Assembly (NCBI RefSeq): GCF_016406325.1
Contig: NZ_CP066370.1
Span: 3,534,001-3,598,000 of the forward strand
Source of the DNA: Shewanella putrefaciens
GTDB lineage: Bacteria; Pseudomonadota; Gammaproteobacteria; Enterobacterales; Shewanellaceae
Reading direction: 5' to 3'
Length of the DNA: 64,000 nt
Under the pieces are notes generated by a model. It saw nothing but the letters and a program-made list of their open reading frames with translations. It was not told where the DNA came from and ran no database searches. This document shows positions 55,593-64,000 of the stretch, one piece after another; the stretch's first letter is position 1; each line of letters starts with the position of its first letter. Position numbers and translations under genes: made by a program.

Positions 55593-56963
55593 ATGAACAA
55601 AGACATAAGCTTATTGATTGATTCTTTAGAGACTCTACAAGCTACAATAATAGCGGCAACCTTTAATCAAAATACCTTTGACCAGCAACACGGTTGGAAT
55701 CAAGTCTATCTTAGCAAGAAAGATATTGAAAATTTTATCCAAAACTTGATAAACATGCTACATAATTACTCATCAGAGACTGTGCCTGATGGGTTTTCAA
55801 TAGTAGTCAACGATCATATTAGCAATATTAATAGGCTAAACAGTGCGGCTAAAAACTATTTTACTAACAATGCCAACCATCTGATTTACTTTGTCCCATC
55901 AATATTAATGACACTTTGCACTGTAGAGTCTGAGATTTACTGTGAACTTTTTTCGTTTGAGAATATTGAATCTGAAAAATTATATCCAAAAAATCTAACT
56001 AGAACTCTAAGAGCAACAAAATCAAGGATTGAAAGATTAAACATTGAAAGTCAAGATATACAAGAAAAGATAAAAATAATAAATGATGCTCATGAAGCAG
56101 CTGAATCACTTCCAACAGATCTCGAGGATTTAAGAGATGCTAAACAAGAATTAAGCAATTTACTAAAGATGGCAAAGAAAGAATTTGAGCAGACTAAAAA
56201 AGAAATTAGCAAAATAAAAGAAGATTCTGCCATTTTAAAGTCAGAAATAAAAGTAAATAATGATGAGTGCAATGTAACCATAAATGAAATAAATAATTTA
56301 AAAACTTCTGCTGATGCGTTAGTTGCACAATGCGATGATGCTTTGCAAATAACTACAACTCAAGGATTAGCGGCAGGTTTTGATCAAAAAGCAAATCAAT
56401 TAAAATTGTCAATTTGGGTCTGGATTGTAGGCTTATTGGTTGCACTGATTTCAGCATATTTAATCGGTTCTGAAAGGGTTGATGCTTTGACTGAAGTGTT
56501 AAATAAAGATATCACTTCTGGACAAGCAATTTTGCATACCATAATGGCTATTATTTCAATTGGTGGCCCACTATGGTTAGCATGGATATCAACACAACAA
56601 ATTAACCAAAGATTTAAGCTTTCAGAAGATTATGCATATAAAGCAACCGTAGCAAAATCCTTTACCGGATTTAAAAAGTTTGCAGGTAAATTTGATGAAG
56701 AAACTGAAAAGAGACTATTCAATTCAACATTAGATCGATTTGATGAAATGCCATTAAGATTATTATCGACAAGAGACTACAGCAGTCCTTGGCATGAGTT
56801 CACTGACTCAGAAATTTTTAAGCAAGCAATTAAATCTGTTCCTGCTCTTGCTAATGAGGCAGGGAAGTTTGCCGATAAAGTTAACTTAAAGCGTACTATT
56901 TCAATTAAAGATTCAATTTCATCAAAAGTTACTCCAATTCAAAAAAATGGAAGTGATGAATAA
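55593..56963 (+). CDS. Coiled-coil membrane protein of unknown function
   Basis: A 456-residue, strongly AT-rich gene. An N-terminal helical domain (1-140) is followed by a long coiled coil (about 145-250, 'LRATKSRIERLNIESQDIQEK' on) and two membrane helices ('LSIWVWIVGLLVALISAYLIG' and 'ILHTIMAIISIGGPLWLAW'). A cytosolic tail ends in 'SVPALANEAGKFADKVNLK'. I do not recognise the family. The AT-richness and island position suggest transfer; a defence role is only a possibility. Confidence 0.75.
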   Translation: MNKDISLLIDSLETLQATIIAATFNQNTFDQQHGWNQVYLSKKDIENFIQNLINMLHNYSSETVPDGFSIVVNDHISNINRLNSAAKNYFTNNANHLIYFVPSILMTLCTVESEIYCELFSFENIESEKLYPKNLTRTLRATKSRIERLNIESQDIQEKIKIINDAHEAAESLPTDLEDLRDAKQELSNLLKMAKKEFEQTKKEISKIKEDSAILKSEIKVNNDECNVTINEINNLKTSADALVAQCDDALQITTTQGLAAGFDQKANQLKLSIWVWIVGLLVALISAYLIGSERVDALTEVLNKDITSGQAILHTIMAIISIGGPLWLAWISTQQINQRFKLSEDYAYKATVAKSFTGFKKFAGKFDEETEKRLFNSTLDRFDEMPLRLLSTRDYSSPWHEFTDSEIFKQAIKSVPALANEAGKFADKVNLKRTISIKDSISSKVTPIQKNGSDE

Positions 56964-57010
56964 TAAAAAACAGAGAAAAATTTAAAAACAAATTAAAATA
57001 ACAATTTTAA

Positions 57011-57125
57011 CGATCACTCCCAATATAGCATTATTGTCTGAGTGACCTTCTAAAACATGGATGTTTTAGAAGAGCCTACAATGAGTAGGCTCAGCATGTA
57101 AACAGTGAAATCCCTACGACAGACA
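57011..57125 (+). repeat. Structured island repeat R1 (divergent copy)
   Basis: It shares GTGACCTTCTAAAACATGG and ATGTTTTAG..AGAGCCTACA with R2-R4. It contains the hairpin CTAAAACATGGATGTTTTAG and an extra stem GAGCCTAC / GTAGGCTC (57072-57092). The terminal arms have decayed. It lies between the coiled-coil gene and the HNH gene. Confidence 0.75.
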
Positions 57126-57217
57126 ATTAGCAAATAAAAATCATGATTTGAAAGCTAAGTTTTTCAATAAAATTAAACATGAAGTCATTAACAAAAGGTC
57201 AACAATAAAAATACAAC

Positions 57218-58273
57218 TTATTTTTTATTAGCTAAAAATGAATTTCGCCTTATTACATACTCAATAGATTTTTCGGATTGGAGATCAATTTCAACTCCTT
57301 TTAGCATTTCTTCTGTGATACCAATTGTCATAAATTTCGCTCTATCTCCTTTCTTCACATCAAATAATACTCTTACTTTAGTTGAACCTTTTCTGATTGG
57401 AATCAAATGAATTAAAGGACGCTGAATATCAAATAATGCATGAAAATCACGACTTAATAGTAATACATTGTGTTTATCATAAGCTTCCTTTGGTATTTTA
57501 GATACTTGTGACTCTTCATTTGCATCTTTTAAAACTAGTGCATAATCATAAATATGAGCAGCCTCAAGACATTGAGCAATAGGGCAGTTGGTTATCACGC
57601 ATTTCCCATCAAATTTTTTAATTGCCTTATTCCGTAATTGCTTTTGAAGTTTTGGACTCCTTTGCTGCGACCTCAGTACCTGAACCGCATCATCTTGCTC
57701 ATAATCATCTTCATCCTCATGATCGTCTTCATCTTGTGTTTTATTTTGTTTTATTGACAATGAATTGTTTTCTAGAAATGATTCTGCAAAATCAAGTTTT
57801 TCAACCAGCGTTAAATATTTCGTCAACATTTTTTGAGTATCTTTATTACCTCTAGACAAATCAACAAGAGGAATACTTGACTGAAACAATATGTCAAAAT
57901 GATGCTCTTCAGCTATTTTATTCCATTTTTCCTCGTGCTCTATATCTTTTCCATTCAAGCGAAAACTGTAACTTTTTTCTTTGATACGGATTTGAAATAA
58001 TGTTTTATATGGAGCATATCCAAATCCAATGGTTTTGACACCTTTAGAAAGGGAGTACACACTAAGCGAATTTCCAAACTTACTTTTTTTCAATGCAACC
58101 AATAGAAACTTTAGGCCATCTTGGAGATTCTCATTATTTTTTGCTTTCTCACTAATACGTAGAATTTTTAAAAGCTCCTGAAAGTGAATATTTACAATAT
58201 TCTCTTTAGCTACAACCAATGAAGGCTTAAAAAAATGTTTTAGTGGCAACTTGAACATATCATTCTCTTTCAT
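57218..58273 (-). CDS. HNH endonuclease-like protein
   Basis: A 351-residue protein. The C-terminal third carries an HNH-type site: 'GKCVITNCPIAQCLEAAHI' with Cys and His ligands and 'HNVLLLSRDFHALFD'. This is the layout of HNH_2-type predicted restriction nucleases. The N-terminal 200 residues are unrecognised and could recognise the target; an acidic linker (DEDDHEDEDDYEQDD) separates them. ATG at 58273 has AAGGATT ahead; a GTG three bases upstream is less likely. The gene is AT-rich. Confidence 0.75.
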   Translation of the reverse strand: MKENDMFKLPLKHFFKPSLVVAKENIVNIHFQELLKILRISEKAKNNENLQDGLKFLLVALKKSKFGNSLSVYSLSKGVKTIGFGYAPYKTLFQIRIKEKSYSFRLNGKDIEHEEKWNKIAEEHHFDILFQSSIPLVDLSRGNKDTQKMLTKYLTLVEKLDFAESFLENNSLSIKQNKTQDEDDHEDEDDYEQDDAVQVLRSQQRSPKLQKQLRNKAIKKFDGKCVITNCPIAQCLEAAHIYDYALVLKDANEESQVSKIPKEAYDKHNVLLLSRDFHALFDIQRPLIHLIPIRKGSTKVRVLFDVKKGDRAKFMTIGITEEMLKGVEIDLQSEKSIEYVIRRNSFLANKK

Positions 58274-58396
58274 CACAATCCTTATGTATTCTTTAAAAGG
58301 AGAACCAAACTAAAATAATAATTAAGCATAATCAAAGTTTTTCTAGGTACAACTTAGTCAAGTTTAAATTATGCTTACTAAAAAATTATTGAAAAT

Positions 58397-59344
58397 TCAA
58401 AATTTTAATGACTCAATACCTTTCACAGCTGATTCTAAAAGTTTCCTATACTCTGTATAACAACGTCTAGCTTTATCGAACTCAACTAAATTAGCTGCAA
58501 GTACACTCTTTAAATTTAATGGAGCTATTCCACCAAACCCATAACTAACATCCAACTCTCCTGGAACATCTACAAAATCATAACTGCCATCGTCATTTTC
58601 TTTGAGAATTTGTTTCTGAACTAAACTACGCGACCACAGGTGCGTGTGTCCAAATTCAAAACATGGTGAAATTGAATGAGCACTTAAATTTCTATAATTT
58701 GAAGTTTTATTAACATAATCTGCCGAGTTTACTTCACGCAATCTCATTAAAAAATCACTTGAATTTTCCCATACGCTTACCATTTTCTGTAGACGACTCT
58801 CCTTCTGTACTCGATTCAAATATTTAAACTTTCCCTCCGAAGTATTTGGCTCTCCCTCTAGGCGATCCTTGTATTTTATCTCACTTTTCAATCGTATTTG
58901 ATGAAACGACGCTGTTGCTACAGAAGTGAATACATCACGAATTGAAGCAGGCATAAGTAAACATTCATATGCTATGTAATCAAGAAATTCGCTTCTAATT
59001 TCCCATGCATCCATTTCTTCATAGTTATTTAAAACTAATTCCAAAGCATTCCATCGCCAAAGAGATGCATGCCAACGATTAATAAGATTCGTTAATTCCT
59101 GCAGATGGTTTTCGACCATAGAAAAATCAAACCTTTTCATATTATTTACTAAGAAATCAAAATCATAGTCCAATAGATTTTCAGTAGGAGTCAATGATGA
59201 TTCATAAAAGTGTATGAGATATTGATTGAATGCATCTTGAAGTAGTTGAGAATGCACCTTTTGTTCTTCATACATAAAGCAATCCATATAGTTATAAGGA
59301 TGGTCAATATATTTGGCCAAATAATAGTAAATACTATGTACCAT
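58397..59344 (-). CDS. Unknown protein with HEPN-type RxxxxH motif
   Basis: A 315-residue, mostly helical, AT-rich gene. 'SNYRNLSAHSISP' contains R218-N-L-S-A-H223, the RxxxxH motif of HEPN ribonucleases, and it is placed in a late helix as is usual. I do not recognise the rest. It lies upstream of the HNH gene on the same strand with a 123-bp gap, and R1 and R2 flank the pair. Function is inference only. Confidence 0.6.
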   Translation of the reverse strand: MVHSIYYYLAKYIDHPYNYMDCFMYEEQKVHSQLLQDAFNQYLIHFYESSLTPTENLLDYDFDFLVNNMKRFDFSMVENHLQELTNLINRWHASLWRWNALELVLNNYEEMDAWEIRSEFLDYIAYECLLMPASIRDVFTSVATASFHQIRLKSEIKYKDRLEGEPNTSEGKFKYLNRVQKESRLQKMVSVWENSSDFLMRLREVNSADYVNKTSNYRNLSAHSISPCFEFGHTHLWSRSLVQKQILKENDDGSYDFVDVPGELDVSYGFGGIAPLNLKSVLAANLVEFDKARRCYTEYRKLLESAVKGIESLKF

Positions 59345-59433
59345 TAATAATTTTTGTTCAACTAACTCATGATAAATATATCAGGATAAACTTGCTACCG
59401 AACAACAGGACAAGCATTACTCATCATTCAATG

Positions 59434-59612
59434 GTTACACCAAATACAGCATTGTTGCACCAGTGACCTTCTAAAACATGGATGTTTTAGTAGAGCCTAC
59501 AGGATGACTAATGTTTACATCATGGGCGGCGTGTCACTGGTGTAACTTATATAAGAGAATGCAAAAGCCTACGGCAGGCAATAAAAAAGCGAACCGCTAA
59601 GGGTTCGCTTTT
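59434..59612 (+). repeat. Structured island repeat R2
   Basis: Outer arms GTTACACC (59434) and GGTGTAAC (59539) nest CACCAGTGAC (59458) and GTCACTGGTG (59533). Inside is CTAAAACATGGATGTTTTAG. It ends in a terminator-like AAAAAAGCGAACC stem with T run (59584-59612). Confidence 0.85.
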
Positions 59613-59720
59613 ACATGTTCATAATTGCGTTGCTGGCGAAGCTAATTCTAGGCGTATTGAAAGCTTTATCGTAGCTTGCTGCTTCCCTAAAACAGGCACT
59701 GCACGACTCTCGAAGGTGGC

Positions 59721-59840
59721 ACCCAACACAGCATTGTTGCACCAGTGACCTTCTAAAACATGGATGTTTTAGTAGAGCTTACAGGGATGTATTTACAGCG
59801 AGTCACTGGTGTAACAGTGCGAGAGCCTGCGGCAGGCAAT
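59721..59840 (+). repeat. Structured island repeat R3
   Basis: CACCAGTGAC (59740) and GTCACTGGTG (59802) surround CTAAAACATGGATGTTTTAG and AGAGCTTACAGGGATGTA. It shares 'CAGCATTGTTG' and the 'GCGGCAGGCAA' end with R2 and R4. Confidence 0.85.
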
Positions 59841-60018
59841 TGGGAAATGCCTTTGCCAAAAGCCATGATAAAGCTATTTCGCAGCACTAAACTCAGCAGA
59901 AATAAAATTCAAATCATTAAAGGTGGACGGCAAAATTTAACCCTTCTAAAGTAGAAAGTTGTGATTGAGGTGATAAGATACTGGATGATGCTCTTTCTAT
60001 TCTAAGAGGTAAAAGATT

Positions 60019-60447
60019 GTGAAAATGAGATATCAAGAAGGTGATATTTTTATTATTCCTACAGAGGGTAAATTTGCCATCTGCCAAATTGTTTTTGCCC
60101 CAAAAGGGAAGTTTAAGCAAGTCATAGGTTTCTGCGTCCTATTTCTACAGGATAATAAAGTTTTTAAAAGTGATGACGTACTTCGCCCTCTTCCTATCAT
60201 GGATATGGGGAAAGAGATGAAAGTTATATTTACTGGGAATCAAAATGTAAAAAATGGTTCTTGGGAGATAATTGGACATGCAGACCTGACCGAAGATAAA
60301 GACGAGTTAAGGATCTTTAATTACTCAGGAGGGCTATATAAGGGAGAGGAAGAAATTAAACGAATCCCTGTCTCTGAGTATAATAACTATACCTCAATGG
60401 AGGTGTATGGTTTCGAGCTTGTTAATAGCTTATTGGCAAACCTGTAA
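60019..60447 (+). CDS. Imm26-like immunity protein
   Basis: A 142-residue protein. 'YQEGDIFIIPTEGKFAICQIVFAP' matches the start of Immunity protein 26, a family that guards against polymorphic toxins. It starts at GTG after AGAGGT; a following ATG at 60025 is possible. There is no toxin next to it. R3 and R4 flank it, so it looks like a cassette. Confidence 0.7.
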   Translation: MKMRYQEGDIFIIPTEGKFAICQIVFAPKGKFKQVIGFCVLFLQDNKVFKSDDVLRPLPIMDMGKEMKVIFTGNQNVKNGSWEIIGHADLTEDKDELRIFNYSGGLYKGEEEIKRIPVSEYNNYTSMEVYGFELVNSLLANL

Positions 60448-60517
60448 CACCTCCGTTTTATCAGCCAGCGTCTCGTATTTGGGGAATGTCAGAACAAGCA
60501 TAACTCTGTACTAAACC

Positions 60518-60695
60518 GTTACACCAGAACAGGCATTGTTGCACCAGTGACCTTCTAACACATGGGAGCCTACAAAGACGCTAATATTTAAATCTTAGGC
60601 GGCGTGTCACAGGTGTAGCTCATACAAGAGCGTCAAGAGCATGCAGAATCCTGCAGCAGGCAATAAAAAAGCGACCTTTCGGTCGCTTTTTTATG
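60518..60695 (+). repeat. Structured island repeat R4
   Basis: CACCAGTGAC (60542) with GTCACAGGTG (60605), shared 'GGCATTGTTG' and 'GAGCCTACA'; the CTAAAACATGG hairpin is shortened. It ends in a terminator GCGACC TTTC GGTCGC with T run (60668-60692). It borders the gcvP region. Confidence 0.8.
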
Positions 60696-60862
60696 CTTCA
60701 AATTCGCTGAAGCCGAAGAATAATAATGGCGTTACTGCCGACGATAAGGCAAGGAAGCCGATGCTTTTCGCCACGGAGTTGACTGGTGTCAAACTCTCTA
60801 TTTCGAGCTATGCGAAAGCCTCATTCAACGCCGAATTATCTAGGCCAAGTAGCCATTATTAA

Positions 60863-63751
60863 TTATTCGTAGTCTGATAATGGTGCACAACTACACATCA
60901 AATTACGGTCGCCGTAAACATCATCAATACGATTCACGGTTGGCCAGAACTTGTTAGTGCGTACTGCGGCACTTGGGAACACGGCCACTTCGCGGCTGTA
61001 TGGACGCGTATCGAACTCTGGATCCATAATATCAGCCATAGTGTGCGGTGCGTTGTGCAGCGGGTTGTTGTCCGCTGGCCATTCGCCCGATTCCACTTTG
61101 GCAATTTCGGCGCGGATTGACACCATAGCGTCGATGAAACGATCGAGTTCCACCTTAGACTCAGATTCCGTCGGCTCAATCATCAGGGTTCCCGCAACTG
61201 GGAAGCTCATGGTTGGCGCGTGGAAACCGTAGTCGTTCAGACGCTTAGCGATATCCATTTCGGTCACGCCAGAGGCTTCTTTGATTGGACGCAGGTCGAT
61301 AATACATTCGTGCGCGACGCGATCGTTACGGCCACGGAACAGTACTGGGTAGTGTTCTGACAGCTTTTTCATCACATAGTTAGCATTTAACAGCGCGGTT
61401 TGGGTCGATTTTTTAAGACCGTTTGAACCGAGCAGCTTAATGTACATCCAGCTAATTGGCAGAATGCCAGCGCTACCGTAAGGTGCGGCTGATACTGCAC
61501 CGTTGTTATCGCTTTCGCGGCCCGGTTTAACTACAACGTGACCGGCTACAAACGGCGCTAAGTGTGATTTCACGCCGATTGGGCCCATACCTGGACCACC
61601 GCCGCCGTGTGGAATAGCGAAGGTTTTGTGCAGGTTAAGGTGTGATACGTCGGCACCGATAAAGCCTGGAGAGGTTAAGCCGACCTGTGCGTTCATATTG
61701 GCGCCGTCTAAGTACACTTGACCACCGTGCTGATGCACTATATTGCAGATTTCGCGGATAGACTCTTCATACACACCGTGGGTCGATGGGTAAGTGATCA
61801 TGATGCAAGACAGGTTTTCAGCCACTTCGGCAGCTTTCGTCTTCAGATCTTCTAAATCGACGTTACCTTGCTTATCGCACGCCGTCACCACCACTTGCAT
61901 ACCGGCTAATTGCGCCGATGCAGGGTTAGTACCGTGGGCAGATTGCGGGATTAAACAGATGTTTCTGTGCGCATCGCCACGTGACTCATGGTATTTCTTG
62001 ATAGCTAACAAGCCAGCGTATTCACCTTGAGCGCCAGAGTTAGGTTGGATACACACGGCATCGTAACCCGTTACATTCACCAGCCATGAAGACAGTTCTT
62101 CGATCAGTTGAGTGTAACCTTTGGCTTGATCCAGTGGGCAGAAGGGGTGCATGTTGGCAAATTCTGGCCAGCTTACGGGGATCATTTCAACCGCTGCGTT
62201 TAACTTCATGGTGCATGAGCCCAATGAAATCATCGAGTAGTTCAGTGCTAAGTCTTTACTTTCGAGACGCTTGATATAACGCATCATCTCGGTTTCGCTT
62301 TGGTAGCGATTAAAGGTTGGGTGGCTTAAAATCGCATCTTGGCGCACGAGTGCAGCAGGAATCGATTGGCTACCTTGGGCGACGATTTGCGCGTCTAACG
62401 CGGCAACATCTAAACCATGGCCGGCACCTAAAATTACATCGAACAGGGCGTCGATATCGGTGCGCAGTGTCGTTTCATCTAAGCTCACGCCCACAGTGCC
62501 ATCGGCATCAAAACGTAGGTTCATTTCAGCGGCCAGTGCGCGCGCATTCACGGCAGCAACATCTAAGCCTTTGATGCTGAGGGTATCGAACCAAGTGCTG
62601 TTGACTAAGCTCACACCCTTCGCTTGTAAACCGGCCGCTAAAATATCGGCGAAACGGTGAATACGTGAAGCGATAGTTTTCAGGCCATCAGGGCCGTGGA
62701 ATACGGCGTAGAAAGACGCCATGTTCGCTAACAGAATTTGTGCAGTACAAATATTTGAGTTGGCTTTTTCGCGGCGGATATGTTGCTCGCGAGTTTGCAT
62801 CGCCATACGCAGTGCACGGTTACCACGGGCGTCTTTTGACACACCAATGATACGGCCAGGCATAGAGCGTTTATGTTCGTCACGGGCCACGAAGAAGGCA
62901 GCGTGTGGACCACCAAAGCCCATTGGCACGCCAAAACGCTGCGCACTACCGAATACCACATCGGCGCCCATAGCGCCCGGTGATTTCAGTAACACTAACG
63001 ACATGATGTCAGCAGCCACAGTTACAATCACATTCTTGGCGCGCAATTCGGCGAATAATTCAGTGAAGTCAGTGATTTGACCGAAACGGTTAGTATATTG
63101 GAACAAGGCACCAAACAGCTCATGGTTAACGGCCTCAGATGCAGGGCCTACCACCACTTCAAAACCAAAACACTCAGCGCGGGTTTTTACTACGTCTAAG
63201 GTTTGCGGGAACACATCATCGGCAACGAAGAAGATATTGGCTTTTTTCGCTTTAGAAACTCGCTTGGCCAGCGCCATCGCTTCGGCCGCAGCAGTTGCTT
63301 CGTCAAGCAGTGACGCTGAAGCCAAATCTAATCCGGTTAAATCCATCGACACTTGTTGGAAGTTTAGAATGGCTTCTAAACGGCCTTGGGCGATCTCTGG
63401 CTGATAGGGCGTGTAAGCCGTGTACCAACCTGGATTTTCTAAGACGTTACGCAAAATCAAATTCGGGACTTGGGTACCGTAGTAACCCATACCAATGTAG
63501 CTTTTGAAGACTTGATTTTGTTTCGCTAAACCACGAATGTAAGCAATACCTTCGGCTTCGCCGCAGGAATCACCAATGCTCAACTCTTGGCTTAAACGGA
63601 TCGACTCAGGCACGATTTGCGCGGTCAAATCATCCAGTGACTCGGCACCAACATAGTTCAGCATGGCTTGCTGTTGACTGCTATCAGGGCCGATATGACG
63701 ACGTAGGAATAAATCATGCTGTTCTAACTGAGTGAGGGTTTGCTTGGTCAT
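60863..63751 (-). CDS. gcvP: Glycine dehydrogenase (decarboxylating), P protein
   Basis: A 962-residue PLP enzyme of the glycine cleavage system. '[24 protein letters not shown]' carries the PLP Lys and the glycine-rich loop, and the start '[17 protein letters not shown]' is typical. It releases CO2 from glycine and passes the aminomethyl group to GcvH. AAGG precedes ATG. gcvH lies just upstream on the same strand. Confidence 0.98.
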   Translation of the reverse strand: MTKQTLTQLEQHDLFLRRHIGPDSSQQQAMLNYVGAESLDDLTAQIVPESIRLSQELSIGDSCGEAEGIAYIRGLAKQNQVFKSYIGMGYYGTQVPNLILRNVLENPGWYTAYTPYQPEIAQGRLEAILNFQQVSMDLTGLDLASASLLDEATAAAEAMALAKRVSKAKKANIFFVADDVFPQTLDVVKTRAECFGFEVVVGPASEAVNHELFGALFQYTNRFGQITDFTELFAELRAKNVIVTVAADIMSLVLLKSPGAMGADVVFGSAQRFGVPMGFGGPHAAFFVARDEHKRSMPGRIIGVSKDARGNRALRMAMQTREQHIRREKANSNICTAQILLANMASFYAVFHGPDGLKTIASRIHRFADILAAGLQAKGVSLVNSTWFDTLSIKGLDVAAVNARALAAEMNLRFDADGTVGVSLDETTLRTDIDALFDVILGAGHGLDVAALDAQIVAQGSQSIPAALVRQDAILSHPTFNRYQSETEMMRYIKRLESKDLALNYSMISLGSCTMKLNAAVEMIPVSWPEFANMHPFCPLDQAKGYTQLIEELSSWLVNVTGYDAVCIQPNSGAQGEYAGLLAIKKYHESRGDAHRNICLIPQSAHGTNPASAQLAGMQVVVTACDKQGNVDLEDLKTKAAEVAENLSCIMITYPSTHGVYEESIREICNIVHQHGGQVYLDGANMNAQVGLTSPGFIGADVSHLNLHKTFAIPHGGGGPGMGPIGVKSHLAPFVAGHVVVKPGRESDNNGAVSAAPYGSAGILPISWMYIKLLGSNGLKKSTQTALLNANYVMKKLSEHYPVLFRGRNDRVAHECIIDLRPIKEASGVTEMDIAKRLNDYGFHAPTMSFPVAGTLMIEPTESESKVELDRFIDAMVSIRAEIAKVESGEWPADNNPLHNAPHTMADIMDPEFDTRPYSREVAVFPSAAVRTNKFWPTVNRIDDVYGDRNLMCSCAPLSDYE

Positions 63752-63837
63752 GTTAAACCTTGTTCCAGATTTGCCGTAACTCAGGACTGTAGGGTACTGA
63801 TTAACGGGCTATTGTTATGTCAAACTTGTGCTAAAAC

Positions 63838-63861
63838 AAACGAAGCCCCTAAGGGCTTCGT
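63838..63861 (-). terminator. Hairpin between gcvH and gcvP
   Basis: AACGAAGCCC and GGGCTTCGTT form a stem after gcvH on the minus strand; no long T run follows, so it may only partly attenuate gcvP. Confidence 0.6.
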
Positions 63862-63873
63862 TAGCATCGACGA

Positions 63874-64000
63874 TTATTCTTCGTCGATAACAGCTTGGTA
63901 ACCTTCTGCATCGAGCAGTGCGTCAACTTCTGTTTCATCAGAAGGCATTACGCGGAAGAACCAGCCTTCGCCGTAAGCGTCGCTGTTAACGAGTTCTGGA
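63874..64000 (-). CDS. gcvH: Glycine cleavage H protein, C-terminal part
   Basis: The last 41 codons of a frame that enters from beyond the window end at TAA (63874). The encoded '[33 protein letters not shown]' and acidic tail match the GcvH C-terminus. The lipoyl Lys is outside the window. It carries the aminomethyl group between the P and T proteins. Confidence 0.93.
   Translation of the reverse strand, partial: PELVNSDAYGEGWFFRVMPSDETEVDALLDAEGYQAVIDEE

Larger units (their letters stand above)
59345..60018. other. 674-bp region with two island repeats
   Basis: It contains R2, a terminator hairpin, and R3. A 64-codon frame starting in R3 at 59760 is judged not a gene. No other gene seen. 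Confidence 0.6.

Noticed and set aside
59760..59954. A 64-codon plus-strand frame
   Set aside because: It starts inside the R3 hairpin (CATGGATG) and runs through repeat sequence. There is no ribosome site, and the peptide is a translation of the repeat.
59434..60695. R2-R4 read as integron attC sites
   Set aside because: They lack the RYYYAAC / GTTRRRY ends of attC sites. No integron integrase is seen, and the genes do not form a uniform array.

Overview
The window is a chromosomal segment of a gammaproteobacterium, almost certainly a Shewanella close to the S. oneidensis / putrefaciens group. Evidence: a chromosomal OXA-48-like class D beta-lactamase flanked by a lysR gene and a C15-peptidase-like gene (the known Shewanella progenitor context of OXA-48), DUF3297, DUF3622 and DUF4144-like proteins typical of Shewanella/Vibrio, and a gene order (endA-rsmE-gshB, macAB with an outer-membrane factor, metE/metR, iunH-rbsK, azurin, ycaO, gcvP-gcvH) that I recall from Shewanella. 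This assignment is by recognition, not by a search.

Layout. 1-8 kb: end of a LysR regulator, OXA-48-like beta-lactamase, a pyroglutamyl-peptidase-like protein with Ser in place of the catalytic Cys, SprT, EndA, RsmE, GshB and a secreted alkaline phosphatase. 8-18 kb: RsmC, a FapA/DUF342 protein, a DUF4144-like protein, an M50 membrane protease, a broken GGDEF gene, then an outer-membrane factor-MacB-MacA efflux set. 18-24 kb: divergent metE/metR with met boxes and MetR-like sites, an HDOD protein, and an AT-rich secreted PEGA-like protein. 24-31 kb: a TonB receptor behind a cobalamin riboswitch, an RCC1-repeat lipoprotein, nucleoside hydrolase-ribokinase, and azurin. 31-44 kb: a DUF3103-like protein with a Fur-like box, DUF3622, a purine phosphoribosyltransferase, a PhoD-like phosphatase, CBS, DUF4274-like, MATE, esterase, Lgt and cupin genes, and a Fur-boxed TonB receptor whose stop codon overlaps a thioredoxin-like gene.

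44-48.5 kb: a six-gene minus-strand operon with three Cys-less HMA-like domains, three small glycine-rich or charged proteins, and a P-type ATPase with SCA where CPC is usual. Its last codons and stop lie in the terminal repeat of a 270-bp palindromic MITE-like element. 48.5-53.7 kb: an OsmC-YcaO fusion, a chemoreceptor, an RRF-like protein and DUF3297.

53.7-60.8 kb is an accessory island. A headless polymorphic-toxin tail with a SUKH immunity gene sits between two copies of the DUF3297 3' end. A NERD-like remnant, an AT-rich coiled-coil membrane protein, an HNH endonuclease, a protein with a HEPN-type RNLSAH motif, and an orphan Imm26-like gene follow. Four copies of a structured repeat (R1-R4) separate several of these genes like cassette borders. 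The window ends with gcvP and the 3' part of gcvH on the minus strand. I saw no tRNA, rRNA or CRISPR.
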